This document shows, one piece after another, positions 22,446 to 35,230 of a stretch of 64,000 nt of DNA; position 1 is the stretch's first letter, and the number at the start of each line of letters is the position of its first letter. The notes under the pieces are model-generated. The model was given only the letters and a program-made list of their open reading frames with translations, was not told where the DNA came from and ran no database searches. The stretch is taken from positions 4,589,288-4,653,287 of the forward strand of contig NW_025335854.1 in NCBI RefSeq assembly GCF_004798865.1. Reading direction: 5' to 3'. The stretch comes from Varanus komodoensis. Lineage: Eukaryota > Chordata > Lepidosauria > Squamata > Varanidae. Made by a program: the position numbers and the translations under genes.

Positions 22446-25400
22446 TCGGATTGATAGCCCAATCAACAGGGGGAAAGTCTATGCAGGGGTACTGGTCAGA
22501 ATGTCTAGAGGTGACCTCCAATTTCAAAGGCAGAGTGATGCCTCCAAATACTTTTTTCCAAGAAACAACAAACGAGGACTACCACTTTTATGCCCATCTT
22601 GTGAGCCTTCCAGCATCAACTGGGTGGCCCCGTAGAAACCCTGTGCTTGATTAAATGGACCTTTCGTGTGACCTAGGCTCTAGGAACCAGAAAACTATCA
22701 AAGTCTGAGCTTGGTGAGATTATTCTATTTTCTCTGCTGAGCTCCATTTAATGCCACCCATTTCATAATTTACCAGAATGACATCATAGTCCAGAAAAAA
22801 CAAGGGTAAAATTCTGCCACAGCGTAGAATCCACCCAAACTAGTGCATACACGACCCAAAGTTCATCCATTTGAAGTCCCACTGATTTCCATGAAAGAGG
22901 AAGGCACCTGCTCAACTCCCATTTAAATCATTTTACAGATACGCCAAACCCATCCAAACTCAAGCCATTAATCCTAATTAATTCAACAAGGTTGATCTCA
23001 AAACATGAGTATGTAGGATTACAGCTTTGGACTGTATACCTATTTCCCTAGGAATAGGAGCCATTGAACTCTTTGGGAAATACTTCTGCAAAGGCAAGTA
23101 TAGGGCTGCATTAATAGACCAGCTTTTTGAAATTCTGCTTTGTTTCCTTAAAAATATAATAACATTGGAGAGCTAATCCACACTGATATATGGATTTTTA
23201 ATTGCTCCCCTTCCTTTCAAAAAGCCATCTGCATTTTTGGCAGAATACAATACCTCTCTGTGTCAAAACAAGCAAAAGTTCACCAGCCGAGATAAATTTA
23301 TTAATATGGTTAAGATTAGTCATAACTGACTGAAATATGTTGCTTTAAAAGAAAACACGTACATGAAATGCAATGAATTGGAGGAATCATATGGTGCATA
23401 TAAATACGGGAGGCTGCATTACTTGTGCGCAAAGACAACATAGATACATAAGGACAGCAGGATTCTCCAGTTTAGTCTCACCCTCAAGATCATGTGGCCC
23501 TTCTCAGTGATTCACACGCTCAAGGGAGGCCTCTACAGTAGGGCAGCCCTTTCTGGTCATGGAGGTCACCCTTCTGATCTAGAATTCCGTTCCTCCAGGC
23601 TTCTAAGTTGCCTGCATGGGGTGCCTACATGAATAGAAAAAGCTCCCCCTAGGAGAAGCTATCACCCAGGATATGGAGTGCCAAGATGAGCCCCTGGTCT
23701 TGGAAGTAGGCCAAATCCAGGAAAGGGTTTGCATTTTGGTCTCAGCTAGAACAGGCGGTGCCAGTGCATTGTCCAAGGACACCACAGCACCTGTGGGACC
23801 CGCCCTTCAAAGGGATCTCAAATGTGGTGCTCATGGCTTTCCAAAAGATTAAATTGTTTTTTGTGCTTTCCATTTTTAAAAAATGATTGCATTTGTATGA
23901 AATGCATACAACCTCCTTGCAATTCTACATAGGATTCAGCAAAAGCAGATCAAATAGCTAAATAAGTATCTATTAGTAGCTGATGTCCATATGCCATCTG
24001 ATCAGATATCAGAAGCATTGTAAGGTCTTGTTCCTTTGCATTATAGGAGGTGAACATTTATCCTTCCAATTTTGCAGTATCAGTCTTTTAGCTGTCAAAA
24101 GTGTGCGAAGGTTCCATTTCCCCTTCCATTTATTATTTTTTATGAAGCAAGGAAATAATTTAAAGGAGCATGTCCATACATGAATATTGAAGATTGTTAC
24201 ATTACAAAATTTATCTGTACAATAACCTCCCTCCAAAAGGAACCGACTAATAGGCCTTGCCAAAATATATGTTTAAAAGATGCATCAACCGTATTGCATT
24301 GCCAGCAACTAGCTGGATTAGACAATCCTTTATTAAAGGGATGTTATGGTGTCCAACAGGCATGGAACAAAAGGTTTTTTACTGAATAAGATGCATCCCA
24401 ACATCATAGATGCAACAGGTGGACAACAAGTGGAAATCCACTAATTGCAAGTCCACTAATCCACCAACTGCCCACAGCAGTTTCTCAAGTTGCAAAATGT
24501 ACCCATAGGTCAAAAGGCCTCAGTCGCTCAGAGCAGGGCAGTTTCCATTTTCAGAAGAACCACCTGCTTTGTGTTCAAATCACAGCTCAGAAGGACTCAT
24601 AAGGTGGACCCTTAACAAAGCGCCATTCTCTACTTACTTTACTTCTTCATTCACTTCACTTATTGAAAATGAGCACATTTTGCACATAACGAACTGAGAT
24701 TATTAACCTATAATCTCTGTTCATACACAAGGTGCATCTAAACTACCCATGTAAGGATTAAGATTCCAAATGAATTTTTCCACTAATAAATTGCTCCAGG
24801 TTTCAGTGGCAGCTGGATATTTTTTTTTAAGCTGATTCTCTTCTATAACTTTTTTTTTTTTTTTTGGTAATGGCACAGCTTTTGTTAATTTGGTTTTATT
24901 AGTTGTTCCAACTGGAAAACTTAATATTAAAAGTAGGAAATGGAACAGGACACCAAGAAGTTTTCCTTTAAGTTTCACAAACAAAGCACTGTAAAGTTTG
25001 TTTAAAGTACTTACGGATTCCATTAACCTGCTTTTCACGTACAGGACCAGGAAATGGTCCAATTTAATGCACTGCTAGCTGTGTAATTAGGCATATGGTC
25101 TAGAACCCCAACACAAATAAGTGTGGCTACTATTGGTGGTCTCTAGACTTCTCCCTATGCCAGGTCAAGCTATGACCCCTAGTAGAAAGAAAATGGGCTG
25201 TAGAAGATTTTAGTGTGTGGTACAGATATCTCCAAGGAGAATCCTAAAATAAGTCAGGGTACTCATAAATAACATTAACCATAGTCTACTAAAGTGTGTG
25301 AATGGGTTGTGTGCCTGTGCATGGAAATGGAAGAGGTGTATTTTGGCTGTGGCCCCATCTGGAGTAGGCACAGAACACCCCCCCCCCCACATTAGATAAG

Positions 25401-26929
25401 TCTCATTCTCAAACTTGGCATGTGACCCCAATATCTCAACTTGGGTTGATTCAGCCATTGGGTCCAAAATGGTTCCCCATTCCTCCTGTAAAACAAAGCA
25501 CATGAATTCATTGGCTATTGTACTCCCCACAATGCAGTTTTCTTCTTGCTCTGCTCAGTTCCAAGCCAAGAGGGGTTATATGGCCAATTTTACTCATGAG
25601 GGAAGAGTGTAAGTTTAAACCTGCTTTTGGTGGTTGGCAGGTACATGACCCCAGACCTTAGATGTGCCAAACCTGTCACAGGGCCTGATATTTTGGCAGA
25701 CAGACATGATTTGAAGGAGGAGGGCAAACAAAAAAAACCAAAACAAAAAAGATATTGCAATCTATATTTAGCAGTATCTTAAATCCCATGTTCTTTATAT
25801 TATAGTAGGGGTGCAGAACCTCAGATCCAGAAGAGAAATCCATCCCTCCAAGTGTCTCAGTCAAGTCTTTTAGAGTCCCCAGAAGGCCATGCCCGTTTCC
25901 CCTTTGCCTATCTTTTGGCGATCTCCTGGCTTAAGATAAAATGTGCTGTTACCTTTTGTCACAAAAGGACACTTTTGCCTTTTGTCCCATCCACTACCTC
26001 TGAACTGTATTATAAGCAAGCTCTGTCTATTCCCACCTGCCTCAGGTTGTCAGACAAGCAATGAAAATCCCCAGTTTCTATTTCTTGAACAAAGACTTAG
26101 TCTAACAGACACACCACTTCCAAGCACAACATACACAGATCTGCCACCAGAAAAAGAAGCAGTCATCCAAAAGTTCATACTCATGATGTCCTAAAGCTCA
26201 TGCACGGAACAGTCGAAGTCAAAACTCTGACAACATAAACCAAAACGCCAAACTTTTAAAAACATATGTATATTTTTCTGAAGCTGATGGGCTATTGTAT
26301 ATATTGGGAAGTCCAAGGGAATGTTTACAGTTATGGCACATGATTCAGATTATCCAAATTAACAACATGTGACTTTTTCATTCGGCAAATTTAATCAAGA
26401 GGAGCTTGTGAAACAGCTATTGTCCATAACAACAATGTGGAACCTGAACAGCTCTGGAAGAGCTCTGAAATTACTGTGCCTTTAGAGCGCACCTTTAAAA
26501 CATGATGGCTGTGAATGGTTTTTAACAAAGAAAACAAGGTGGTTATGATTATCTTTTTCAACCAAGCAGTTCAATGCTGCTCAGGGAGTAAGCAGATTGG
26601 TAGGTCTCACTGAGTCCTTCCCAAATTGCATTCTGGGCACTGTGTCATGGAAAAACTGTTCCTGTGTCATGAGAAATTAATTAGTTCAAGGTGAACATCA
26701 AACAGTCATTCACAAAGAGGCTGACCATGACATCTCTGGATGCTTTGCTGCTGGGATGGTGTCACCATCCAAGGCTTCATCTATCCATCGCTCTTGATGC
26801 AGAGACACTGCAGAAACCCAGCCTTCAGAGAAGGTTGTCCCAAGACTCTGTCTGCCTGGGCACTTACTGGTGGACTTGAAAGCTATTGTTGTTCTACAGA
26901 GGAATTTCAAAAGGAGGCTCCAGCATGAA

Positions 26930-27085
26930 GTAGCAGAAGAGCAGCTGCCTGGAGAGGTGGTGGGCTCTCCCACACTAAAGACATTCAAAAAGAAACTGGA
27001 CAACCATCTGAATGGGATGGTGTAATTTGTCCTGCAACAGCAAAGGGTTGTACCCAATGGCCCTCATGGCACCTTCCAACTCTCC
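26930..27085 (+). mobile_element. CR1 LINE 3' UTR fragment
   Basis: CAGAAGAGCAGCTGCCTGGAG and the GGGCTCTCCCACACTAAAG block, then AATGGGATGGTGTAATTTG and ACCTTCCAACTCTCC, form the same CR1 terminus as the inner copy at 6891-7476. Confidence 0.85.
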
Positions 27086-27265
27086 TATGAATATGGAATA
27101 GGTATGGAATGGGCTTCCACGGGAAGTGGTTGAGGCCCCATTGATGTGGGTGTTCAAGGATAGGCTAGACATGCACATGGTGGGCATGTCATGAGCGGAG
27201 CCGGCAGGAGCTGGGGGTCAAACTAGATGGCCCGGGAGACCCCTTCTGACTTGCTCTGTGTTTCT
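27086..27265 (+). mobile_element. Second CR1 LINE 3' end
   Basis: GGAATGGGCTTCCACGGGAAG, GTGTTCAAGGATAGGCTAG, GGGGTCAAACTAGATGGCC and the terminus TGTGTTTCTATGTTAC match the 20060-20382 subfamily. It directly follows another CR1 terminus, so two truncated copies sit head to tail. Confidence 0.85.
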
Positions 27266-27528
27266 ATGTTACTATTCTATGATTCTGTAAGAACAAATAA
27301 CAAATTTGGGTCCTATTCATCTGGGCATTAATAAGGATACTGGTTTTCCAGACAACTACATATGTAAATAGCTAAGCAATGCTAGGATGGTTGTTTTATC
27401 ACTGATTATTGTTCCTTTTTATGGTCATGGGACCTATTTTACATACATTAAGTTTTCCGTGTATGTTCACTGTCATTCAGTCATTTATTACATTTCTAGA
27501 GTGCCCAATAAAAGATTTGTGAGTAGAA

Positions 27529-27575
27529 GAATTTCTTCTGCTTCTTGTTTTTGTTTTAAGAATGGCAAACAAATC
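27529..27575. repeat. Dispersed 47-bp duplicate (copy 2)
   Basis: This is the near-identical partner of 22399-22445; it differs mainly in the central T/G run. Confidence 0.85.
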
Positions 27576-27841
27576 CTTACTGCAAATGCAATCCAAAGCT
27601 CCGCATCCAATATCACGCGTGCTTGATGTCTAATCTTGAAGGCTTTGGAAACCCTAAATTCAAATGCTGAAGAGTGGGAGGGGAGGAGAATCAGGTGTGT
27701 GAATGCTATACTTTTCCTTGTCACCTGGAGGGACCTTCCCCATCTCCTAAGTAAGCTGATAATCTTCTGCCATAAATAACCAGCCTTGGTCAAATAATCT
27801 CTATCAGAGTTCTTTGCAAGAGGAAAAAGTGGGATACACAT

Positions 27842-27910
27842 GTAGTAGTAATAATAATAGTAGTAGCAGCAGCAGCAGCAGTAGTAACAACAATAGCAAT
27901 AATCATAATT
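27842..27910. repeat. Trinucleotide microsatellite (TAG/CAG/AAT mix)
   Basis: A run of TAG, AAT and CAG units, including CAGCAGCAGCAGCAG, with interruptions. It is intronic. Confidence 0.95.
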
Positions 27911-28439
27911 GAAAACTGGAAGCTCAGTTTATCTAGTGTCTCTTACAGTGGGAAAGAGGGGAACTAGTGGATTAGTTTTTCTTCCAGCTGGGGGCTGAAT
28001 TGGACAAATATCTATATAAATGTCTATATAATAACATATAAAATAAGCAAGGCTGTGCGTGCTTCATTCTGAAGTGCAATGTATGTGATATGGTCACGAG
28101 CCGGAGATAATTCTGAGGCCCCATTGAACAGAGAGCAGATCGTGTCCCACCAAGGGTAGCCACACCACCTCCCCTAAGAAGCATGTCAGATCTGCCCACA
28201 TCATCTCGGCAGGTAAAAGGCTGATGTTACAACACTGGAAGAATAAACAGTCCCTTCCTATAATGCAGCGAAATGAGGACCTAAAGACACTTTCAACCTT
28301 TGAGCAGGAGGCATATAGATGTTACCTGCAAATGAATACCTGGGAAACTGGGATACCTGGTCTGCTTTGTTGAAGCCAATATATAATTGCTAGAAAGTTG
28401 CATTTTCATATTTGTTCATTGCGGGGGATATTTAGGAAT

Positions 28440-28725
28440 TCATGTGTTGTTGTTGTTACATGCCATCATGCCATCTTCAAATTAGGGCATCTCTATGAAT
28501 GGAAGCTCTCCAAAATGTACGTACTCTCCATGACAGCCCTGCTTAGATGTTGCACATTCCTGGCTGTGGCTTCTTTTATGGAATCCACCCATCTCATATT
28601 TGGTGCTCCTTTTCTTCTTCTGCCTTCAGTTTTTCCTATCATGGTTGTCTTCTTCAGGGAATCCTGCCTTCTTGTTGTTACTACTATTAAATTTTCCCCC
28701 TTGCAAGGAACCCAAAATAGCTTAG
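28440..28725 (-). mobile_element. Bov-B/RTE LINE 3' fragment
   Basis: The minus frame reads DSLKKTTMIGKTEGRRRKGA then PNMRWVDSIKEATARNVQHL, the Bov-B C-terminus. A GTTGTTGTTACATGCCATC segment, corresponding to the 3' UTR, lies at the low-coordinate end. It adjoins a SINE in the same orientation. Confidence 0.85.
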
Positions 28726-28729
28726 ATAT

Positions 28730-28890
28730 TCCTCCTCCTTCTCCTCCTCCCCATTGGATCCTCACAACAATCCTGTAAGATGGGTCAGGCTGAGCGTCAG
28801 TGCCTGGCCCAAAGTCGCCCAATGAGCTTCATGGGCTGGTGGGAACTAGAAGCCAGATCTTCTAAATCCACCACACTCGCTTCATTGAAA
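28730..28890 (-). mobile_element. tRNA-derived SINE (MIR/CORE-like)
   Basis: In plus orientation the sequence shows the reversed tail GATCCTCACAACAATCCTG, the body GGCCCAAAGTCGCCCAATGAG, and a reversed head with AAATCCACCACACTCGC. It is of the same kind as 18506-18660. Confidence 0.65.
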
Positions 28891-29299
28891 AGCTTTATTG
28901 AAAAAAGAAAAAAAAAGGAGAGAAGGAAAAATATTCTTGACTGAAATAAGGGGGAAATGTATGTCCAGGAAAAAGAAAGAGAAAAGGTAAATGACATGAT
29001 CCAAAAGGCCTCAATCAGTCTGTACATTTTTCAATCATTGCCATTTGACCTCCTTATTCTCTTTCTCCTCCTCCAGCCTCCTTCCCTCCCTCCATCTACA
29101 CCCACATCATCTGTCTCTATGCCTATATATCTCTGTATCTTAAAACTAGAGGACAATGAGTGATCCATCTTACGAAGCAGACTCTAGTCCAGAAAAAGCC
29201 CATGCTAGAAACAGGAAAAGGATGGCATGAACAGCTCCCAGGATACTGTCCTGAGGTCGAGATACAAATGTAAAAACTGTACACTTTAAGAAAGAGTCG

Positions 29300-29690
29300 T
29301 AACCATTGGAACAAGTTCAGAGGAGAGTGACAAAGATTGATTGGGTAGATTTAACCTCAGAAAGAGAAGACTAAGGGGGTTATGATAATACATTACAAGT
29401 TCCTAAAGGGTTGCCACACAGAAAGGTTTACAACCTAGTCTCCACCATCCAAGAATCTAGGGCATGAAGTAATGGGCTAAAGTTAGAGGAAGGCAGATTT
29501 GTGTTGAACATCAGGAAAAACTTCCCAAAGGTTGAAATGGTCAGACAGCAGAACCTCTTCTTGATGGAGGGATTCATGCAAAGATTGGAAAACCATCTGG
29601 CTGAGTTCATTGGGTTTCTGCAGGGAACATGGAGATGAACTCAACCCCCTAAATGGCCCCTGCTAACTCCGTGAGTTGAGGATCCCATGG
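29300..29690 (+). mobile_element. CR1 LINE 3' fragment next to HMCN1 exon 4
   Basis: A CR1-type 3' region: TGGAACAAGTTCAGAGGAGAG (the LE-RVQRR region in decayed form), AGAAAGAGAAGACTAAGGG, GAACATCAGGAAAAACTTCCC and a CAACCCCCTAAATGGCCCC end. It is highly diverged and stops about 75 bp short of the donor side of the exon at 29764. Confidence 0.8.
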
Positions 29691-29763
29691 AATATAAGTA
29701 TCTCCCTCTCCCATAAAAGATCAATATGGGAACACCATCAAAATTAAACTTCTCCCAGCATAC

Positions 29764-29886
29764 CTCATTGACTTGTTTTTTGTCCAAGTGAAAAACTTGG
29801 CCAGAACTTGTTGATGCAATTTCTTCATAGACCTTGTAACCGATATGCGTTCTGTCATCGCAGTCTCCTGTTAGAACAAACACAAC
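29764..29886 (-). CDS. HMCN1: HMCN1 exon (presumed exon 4): von Willebrand A domain core
   Basis: This 123-bp exon is exactly 41 codons, phase 0 at both ends. It encodes [16 protein letters not shown], then [18 protein letters not shown] and DKKQVNE, essentially the sequence remembered for vertebrate hemicentin-1. It forms a central beta-strand and the following helix of the VWA Rossmann-like fold, a domain associated in hemicentins with matrix assembly. The acceptor is TTCACACCATCCAG above 29886 and the donor is GTATGC below 29764. A CR1 LINE tail ends only about 75 bp beyond the donor, so a retrotransposon has inserted very near the exon without damaging it. Confidence 0.96.
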
Positions 29887-31236
29887 CTGGATGGTGTGAA
29901 AAACAAAACAAGAGATTTAAACAAAAGGGGGAAAATGGGGGAGAAGCAAAGCATCAGAAAACAATTATCTGCAGGAAATATTCATCACCTCATTAAAGGA
30001 ATGAACTTTGTTTAATATTTTCAGTCTCAAGCAATTAGTGTAATATCTTTCAGAAGAACTCAGATGATGGGCAATGTTAATTCATCACATTCATTAGGGC
30101 CGCACATAATTACAAGTTTTCATCTCTCATAATGTGTGTTTGCTTTTTAAGCAAAAATGCAGCTAGCACAGCCAAAGATCCCAATTAAATAGGTCAAAAA
30201 ACTGGAAATGGGTACCTCCCCACACAAACACTTTCTTTTTCCTGCTTCCCTCTTATCTAGCTCCAAACTTGAAGTCCTGTTTCCTGTGCAGCCCTAGCAC
30301 TGGGGCTCTGAGCCCTCGTCAGTAACAGCAGCAGCTGGTGGACATGTGTGGAAGGGCGCCGTGCAAGGCATGCAGCCCGTTGGAGCAACAAGCGCAGAGA
30401 CCGCCACTGGGAAATATTGCTGATGGCACGTGCGATCTGCAAAACCTGTGGCACTCTGCAGCGCTGTCACAGGGGGCTCCATTCAGCCAGCCACACCGGG
30501 ATCCTTTTCCTTACTCCGTTCCATTCTCCTTCCGACCCAGTTGCCTTCTTTCCCACTCCAAAATAGCAGGTATTCTGCATCCCAGAGCATGCTCAGAGCT
30601 CTTTGGGTTCTTCTGGAGAGACTTTTCACTGGAATGTTTGTTCTTCTGCAACTTCGCAAGACTCTTGTGCATGGAAGGGGCTGGATGGGCTATGTGAGCA
30701 TGGCATCCAAGTCTGTACATCAGAAGCCGCAGGCAGGACACAGCCTCCTATGTGGCTGAGAGGGAAAGCCGAAATACTCGACGTAGCCTCCAGTATTGGA
30801 AGTTCTGGTCTCTCCTGTCTCTTGCTGGTAAGACACAACTGAACCGAGGTGTGGAAAGAGACAGGGCATCCCATATTTTTCTCTTTCCATGCACAGTAAA
30901 AGGTTCATTCCCCATGCAAGGAATGGGAGGGGACACATTTAGATCAGCTCTGTGAGGGTGGAGTTCTAACCTGGTCCAGGAAGCTGCTGTGGGAACCCCG
31001 AATAAGGAAAACCAAGAGAGGGCTCCAAATATGTGGGGAAAACCCCCATGGTAAATGCTCCATCTAAGACAAAGATGGGAAACCTCTGGCCCACAGGCCT
31101 CATCCAATGGGAAGCATATGGCACGCAAGAGAAATTCCTTATTATCTCTGATGACTTATCAATCAATCCTACAGTCTTATCTGCTGAATGGACACCATTG
31201 GGCACCACACTACACAATTTGAAGGGAGTTCCTTAC
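29887..31236 (-). other. HMCN1: HMCN1 intron 3 (1.35 kb)
   Basis: The intron has relatively high GC from about 30240 to 30750, with several overlapping short open frames on both strands. None resembles a known protein and no repeat family is clear. Around 31070-31135, GGGAAACCTCTGGCCCAC could be a scrap of a hAT-type DNA element. Confidence 0.8.
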
Positions 31237-31395
31237 CTGGGACTGCTTCTGCTGAATCAGCTGCAAGACTTCATGGGTCAACTTGTAGTCCTTGGACCGT
31301 GCATCAGTAAACACATAGATGAATGAACCAGGAAGAGAAATTTCCAGGGCAATTTTGATGGCTCCAATGCTCATCTCTGGACAGTCACCACCTCC
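31237..31395 (-). CDS. HMCN1: HMCN1 exon (presumed exon 3): von Willebrand A domain with MIDAS loop
   Basis: This 159-bp exon is exactly 53 codons in phase 0. It encodes [20 protein letters not shown], then [20 protein letters not shown] and [13 protein letters not shown]. The FTDARS loop contains the acidic residue expected at the metal-ion-dependent adhesion site of VWA domains, and GGGDCPEM is a hallmark of the hemicentin VWA. The acceptor ends TTATGAACAG above 31395 and the donor is GTAAGG below 31237. It joins in frame to LYVQ of the previous exon and VVFV of the next. No stop interrupts it. Confidence 0.96.
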
Positions 31396-33599
31396 CTGTT
31401 CATAATTGGCAGATAAGGCAGTTCATCACTGGAAAGCATTATATTTAGACATGGTTTCCAATAAACCCAAAATCAGGGCTAAAGTGATAGAAGACTCCAA
31501 AATCCTGAATTCCTCATATCTCCTACAGGTAAATGATTTCAGTGCCAGCGACTGAAATGTATGGGGAATGCTTCTCCTTGAATAGAAAGCCATAAGAGAA
31601 AACTCAACTTTTTCATGAAAAAATGAGTCCCATATGGTGTCTAGTAGCACAGCCAAACAGTGACCACAGATGGCCATATCTGAATCCAGACTTCAGGCAT
31701 GTGTGAACCTCAGTTTAGGGTGTTTCTAAGGTCACTTGCTGGCTGAAGGTTTGGGATTGAGCTGCAGTCAGAGGGAAGCTTCATACTGGACTGTGAAGAA
31801 ACCTAGATCTTGGTGATACACCCTAGGGACAGTATACTGCTATGCCATTCATGGCCAATACAGAGGTCCCATGCTTCCTGCCAACCATAGAAGTCAATGG
31901 AGAACACCCAACTTTTGTCCAAAGAGGGTTCTAACTCCTGAGCACAGTCTCAGGAAACGCACTCAGCTAGGTCCCAGCCTCACTAATTGCTGGACACACT
32001 AATGTCTCTTCATGTGCTTATTGCATATTTTGCATTACGCAGCCTTGGATCCTAAGACAGCTTGTGGTCATTTTGACATTCGCCCAGCAGCCACGGAGAA
32101 GCCTCCTTGCAGAGCTGGTGCACCCTTGGGTAAGACATGGAGGGATGCTGGGGGTGGGAGAAGCAGCTGAAACCAGGCGGAGATCTGGTTGACTTTGAGT
32201 GATGCTGGGGATGTGTGAGGAATCTGGTTTGGGAGTGGGAAACAGTTGTATTTCCTCAGCTCAGCTCCCCAGAAAGTGAGTTGTACAGTTTCTCTCTTCC
32301 CGAAATCTGCTTCTCTCCAAGCACCTGCATGGGCATCTGTCAGGAAGGCAGCTGTCAGTTCTGCACCCTCACACATGACTAGCAGGTTGCGTGTACTTTA
32401 CACAAAGAATTGTGTAATTCGCATACTTTGCACAAAGAATCTGTTCCTAAGCATTCGCGGGCTTCATCTCGGCTCAGCTTGCTTCCTGATGAGTGTGGGA
32501 AATATGTCCGATGAATGGATTCCAACCTGATCTTTTCCCCTCTAAATGATTCCCCCATCCCCTAGCAGCCTTCCTGCACCCCATCCCAAATTGTTCAGGA
32601 GGCCCACAAGCTTGTGGGGAAGATTTTCAAGGGACATGCATGGCTGTCTGCGAAACAAAGGATGTGAAATTTTCCTTCCGTGAACATCTTTATTAACTTT
32701 TCTCAGGATTCAAGCCACAATTCCTGGGAGCAGATTTGCATATGTTTTCTGTATTTTTTCAGTCATGGTTAAAATGGAAATTATAATGCACTTTAAGACT
32801 ATATATTACAAATCCCTGTTCTCTGTAGATTGGGTGTGCATAAATTATGGCTGTGTATTTGTTTCAGTCTTCAGTTGAGGTCCTGCTTTGGGAATGGCCC
32901 CTTCCCAAATTAAATTGGGTGGCTACGTGGGCCTGGTGAAAGACCATGTGTGGCATGGCTTCCAAACATGCTAGCCAGGTGCCTACTTTATTGTGTTCAA
33001 TTTGAAATAAAATTATTTTGTTCTCCTAAACCTTTGGCTGGATATCATGCAAAAGTATTTTAATTGTTCCCCCTGCATTCTCTTTTCTGGTTGCTTTTGT
33101 TTCTTGGTTGTAATTGTTCCAAATATTATCGCAAAGGGACTTGAGGATCAATTGCCGGAAAAGCAAGAAAGAAACTGACCAAATCTACCAGTTACCTAAG
33201 TGTGCTCTATCTGTTCTTAAAACATTAATCTGTTTGGAAGTTTCTCCGAAATGTAACTTCTGACTTTAGAACAGATGGCCAAACAGAGAAGGTCTATCAT
33301 CCAGAAAGCAAGTGGGAAAAATCACTGTAGAAGGAAACACCTTTGGATTCATGCGAATTGGCAATGTTCTAATGCCTTTAGGGACGAATCAGTATAGCTC
33401 ATGTAAGTAAAATTTTGAAAAATTACTACAGTGCCTTGACTTTTGCTGTTGTACACCATGTCAGATTCCATTTCTGAGAACACTCCTTTCGCTAAGCCCT
33501 CTTTCTGTTCACTCTACTACTCCTAATATACGATCAAAAGAAGGCATCAGGTTGGAAAATGCTGTTTTACAGCCTGTTTTAAGGTATCACAATATTCAC

Positions 33600-33795
33600 G
33601 CTAGGAATCCTGGGTTCTGTAGTAGGACCAGAACACCCGGGCATCCTACTTTAAATGCCACCACACTTTAAAACAGGCTCCAAACCAGCTGGGTTGCCCT
33701 ACAAAGCCCATTATCCCCAGAAAGTACTGCCATTTGATCTTCTGTCTTGGGATGATGGGATTTGTAGTACAAGATGCCCGAAGGGTGCCACGTAA
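33600..33795. mobile_element. Palindromic DNA element candidate
   Basis: CTACAAAGCCCATTATCC at about 33699 is answered by GGATGATGGGATTTGTAG at about 33750, and an outer AATCCTGGGTTCTGTAGT resembles the same arm. Non-coding; family not assigned. Confidence 0.45.
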
Positions 33796-34472
33796 GGAAG
33801 GATGCTCTAAATCAATCTACGCCTGTCCTATTGGCATGCCCGTTGTGTATGCATTCACCTGGCTTTTGTATTTCTTGCTCTTTTTCTTTAACAAGGGGGC
33901 TGTACTGCTCAAAGCCATGATATTCTGCCATGATATTACAAGCTTTTCTTGGCAGGCACATGGAGTCATGCATTATCCCTAAACGACCTTCATCAACAGG
34001 TCTGTCGAATCTGATCACCACAACTTCAGCAATAAAGACTATTCAGAAACCGCATTTTGAAAATTGTTCCATTGCCTTAGCATTCCCAAAATATTACATG
34101 ATTACATTATTTTTCTTCTCTTTATTGAACTAATGAAAAGCATGTTTTTCCCCCTTCCCTGCAGCATAAATCCATCTCTTTGCAGTGAAAATACATTGTT
34201 GTGTACAACGTTCTGTTATTAACTGTCTCCCCTTTGTTCCCTTTTCCACCTCAATTTCCCATACCTCCAGCTGTGTGACTGTGGTGTGGTGGGTGGGGAT
34301 GGAGCCTTCCCTCCAGAACCACACAGATTATTGTTCCAACAAAAGTTTCTTGCAACTTTCTGTAAGACTGTGTTTAATTGATAGGATTTTAGAATGAATT
34401 GCTGCTTGTTTATTCCACTTACCTGCAACTGAGTGAACAGGCTGAGAATGGGTTAAGTATGAATTGCCATTG

Positions 34473-34665
34473 AATCATAGTTTGTCATTAAATAATGGGC
34501 TGTAACTACATGCAAACCCTGCACTGTGGTTTAACCGTGGGTTGTTCACCTCGCCAACAACAAACAGAAAGAAAAAACTTGGCTTGTTGTTATATTATTC
34601 TTGGCTAACAAGCCACAGTAAAATCATAGTACAGAGTTCACACATGATGGCAACCTATGATTCAA
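34473..34665. mobile_element. Non-autonomous DNA element candidate with inverted ends
   Basis: The left end GAATCATAGTTTGTCATTA is the inverted partner of the right end TGATGGCAACCTATGATTC, about 190 bp away. The interior holds GTGGTTTAACCGTGGGTTGTTCAC. This fits a MITE. No transposase is present. Confidence 0.55.
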
Positions 34666-35184
34666 CAACAACCTACAATCAGGCAAAGTTGGTGGTTCCA
34701 ATGTCTTGAGAACCCTCCACCATCACCCACCCCAGCTGACTGTTCCTTCAGAACTGAGTCATGGGGACCCCATAACCAGACCCGCTCCTCCTAAGGTAGT
34801 CTGATGGTCTTGATGCTATCCAATAATCCCCCTTCGAGTTGATCATGCAATCAGCATCTCTCCATGAAAGGGAATAATGTAATCTTGTCCTTCCCAACAG
34901 GCAGCAAAAAGTCTTGGGCCAGTCTGCTCACATCCAAACCTCCCTAAAGGGCATAAAACTAGTTGCAGGCTTTGTTCGGTGGCAGCCATCTTTTTTTAAA
35001 AAATTGACTCCGCTAAAGCCAGTTCTAAAATGCCTCCCAAATTGGAGAGTGCTATAGCAAACAGACATTGTAGAATCAACATTATTTCTTCAGAACGTAA
35101 GTGTGTGTGATGGAGGGTGGGGCTGAGTCATATTTTTGTCCTCCCTCCGCCACATCAAGCATACTGAACAAGAACACATTTAGT

Positions 35185-35230
35185 ATGAGAGAGAGGGAGA
35201 GGGAGAGGGAGAGGGAGAGAGAGGGAGAGT
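35185..35230. repeat. (GAGAGG)n microsatellite beside an HMCN1 donor
   Basis: A GA-rich run of GAGAGG-like units ends about 25 bp from the donor of the exon at 35255-35325. Expressed from the minus strand it is a CT-rich tract just inside the intron. Confidence 0.95.

Larger units (their letters stand above)
11324..29763 (-). other. HMCN1: HMCN1 intron 4 (18.4 kb)
   Basis: This is the largest complete intron in the window, phase 0 at both ends. It contains the CR1, L2, Bov-B and SINE copies listed separately, two complex tandem arrays (13.9 and 17.1-17.6 kb), and the exon-like segment at 21796-21987. Stretches in which I recognise nothing include 11324-12160, 12261-13540, 14290-16320, 17590-18500, 18670-20060, 20800-21790, 21990-26930 (apart from the short duplication at 22399) and 27270-28430. 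Around 15330-15620 there is an AT-rich stretch with many TTTGCA and TGCAAA words. Confidence 0.85.

Noticed and set aside
30338-31128. Several overlapping open frames of 70-126 codons in intron 3
   Set aside because: They occur on both strands in a moderately GC-rich stretch, and none shows conserved motifs or splice sites.
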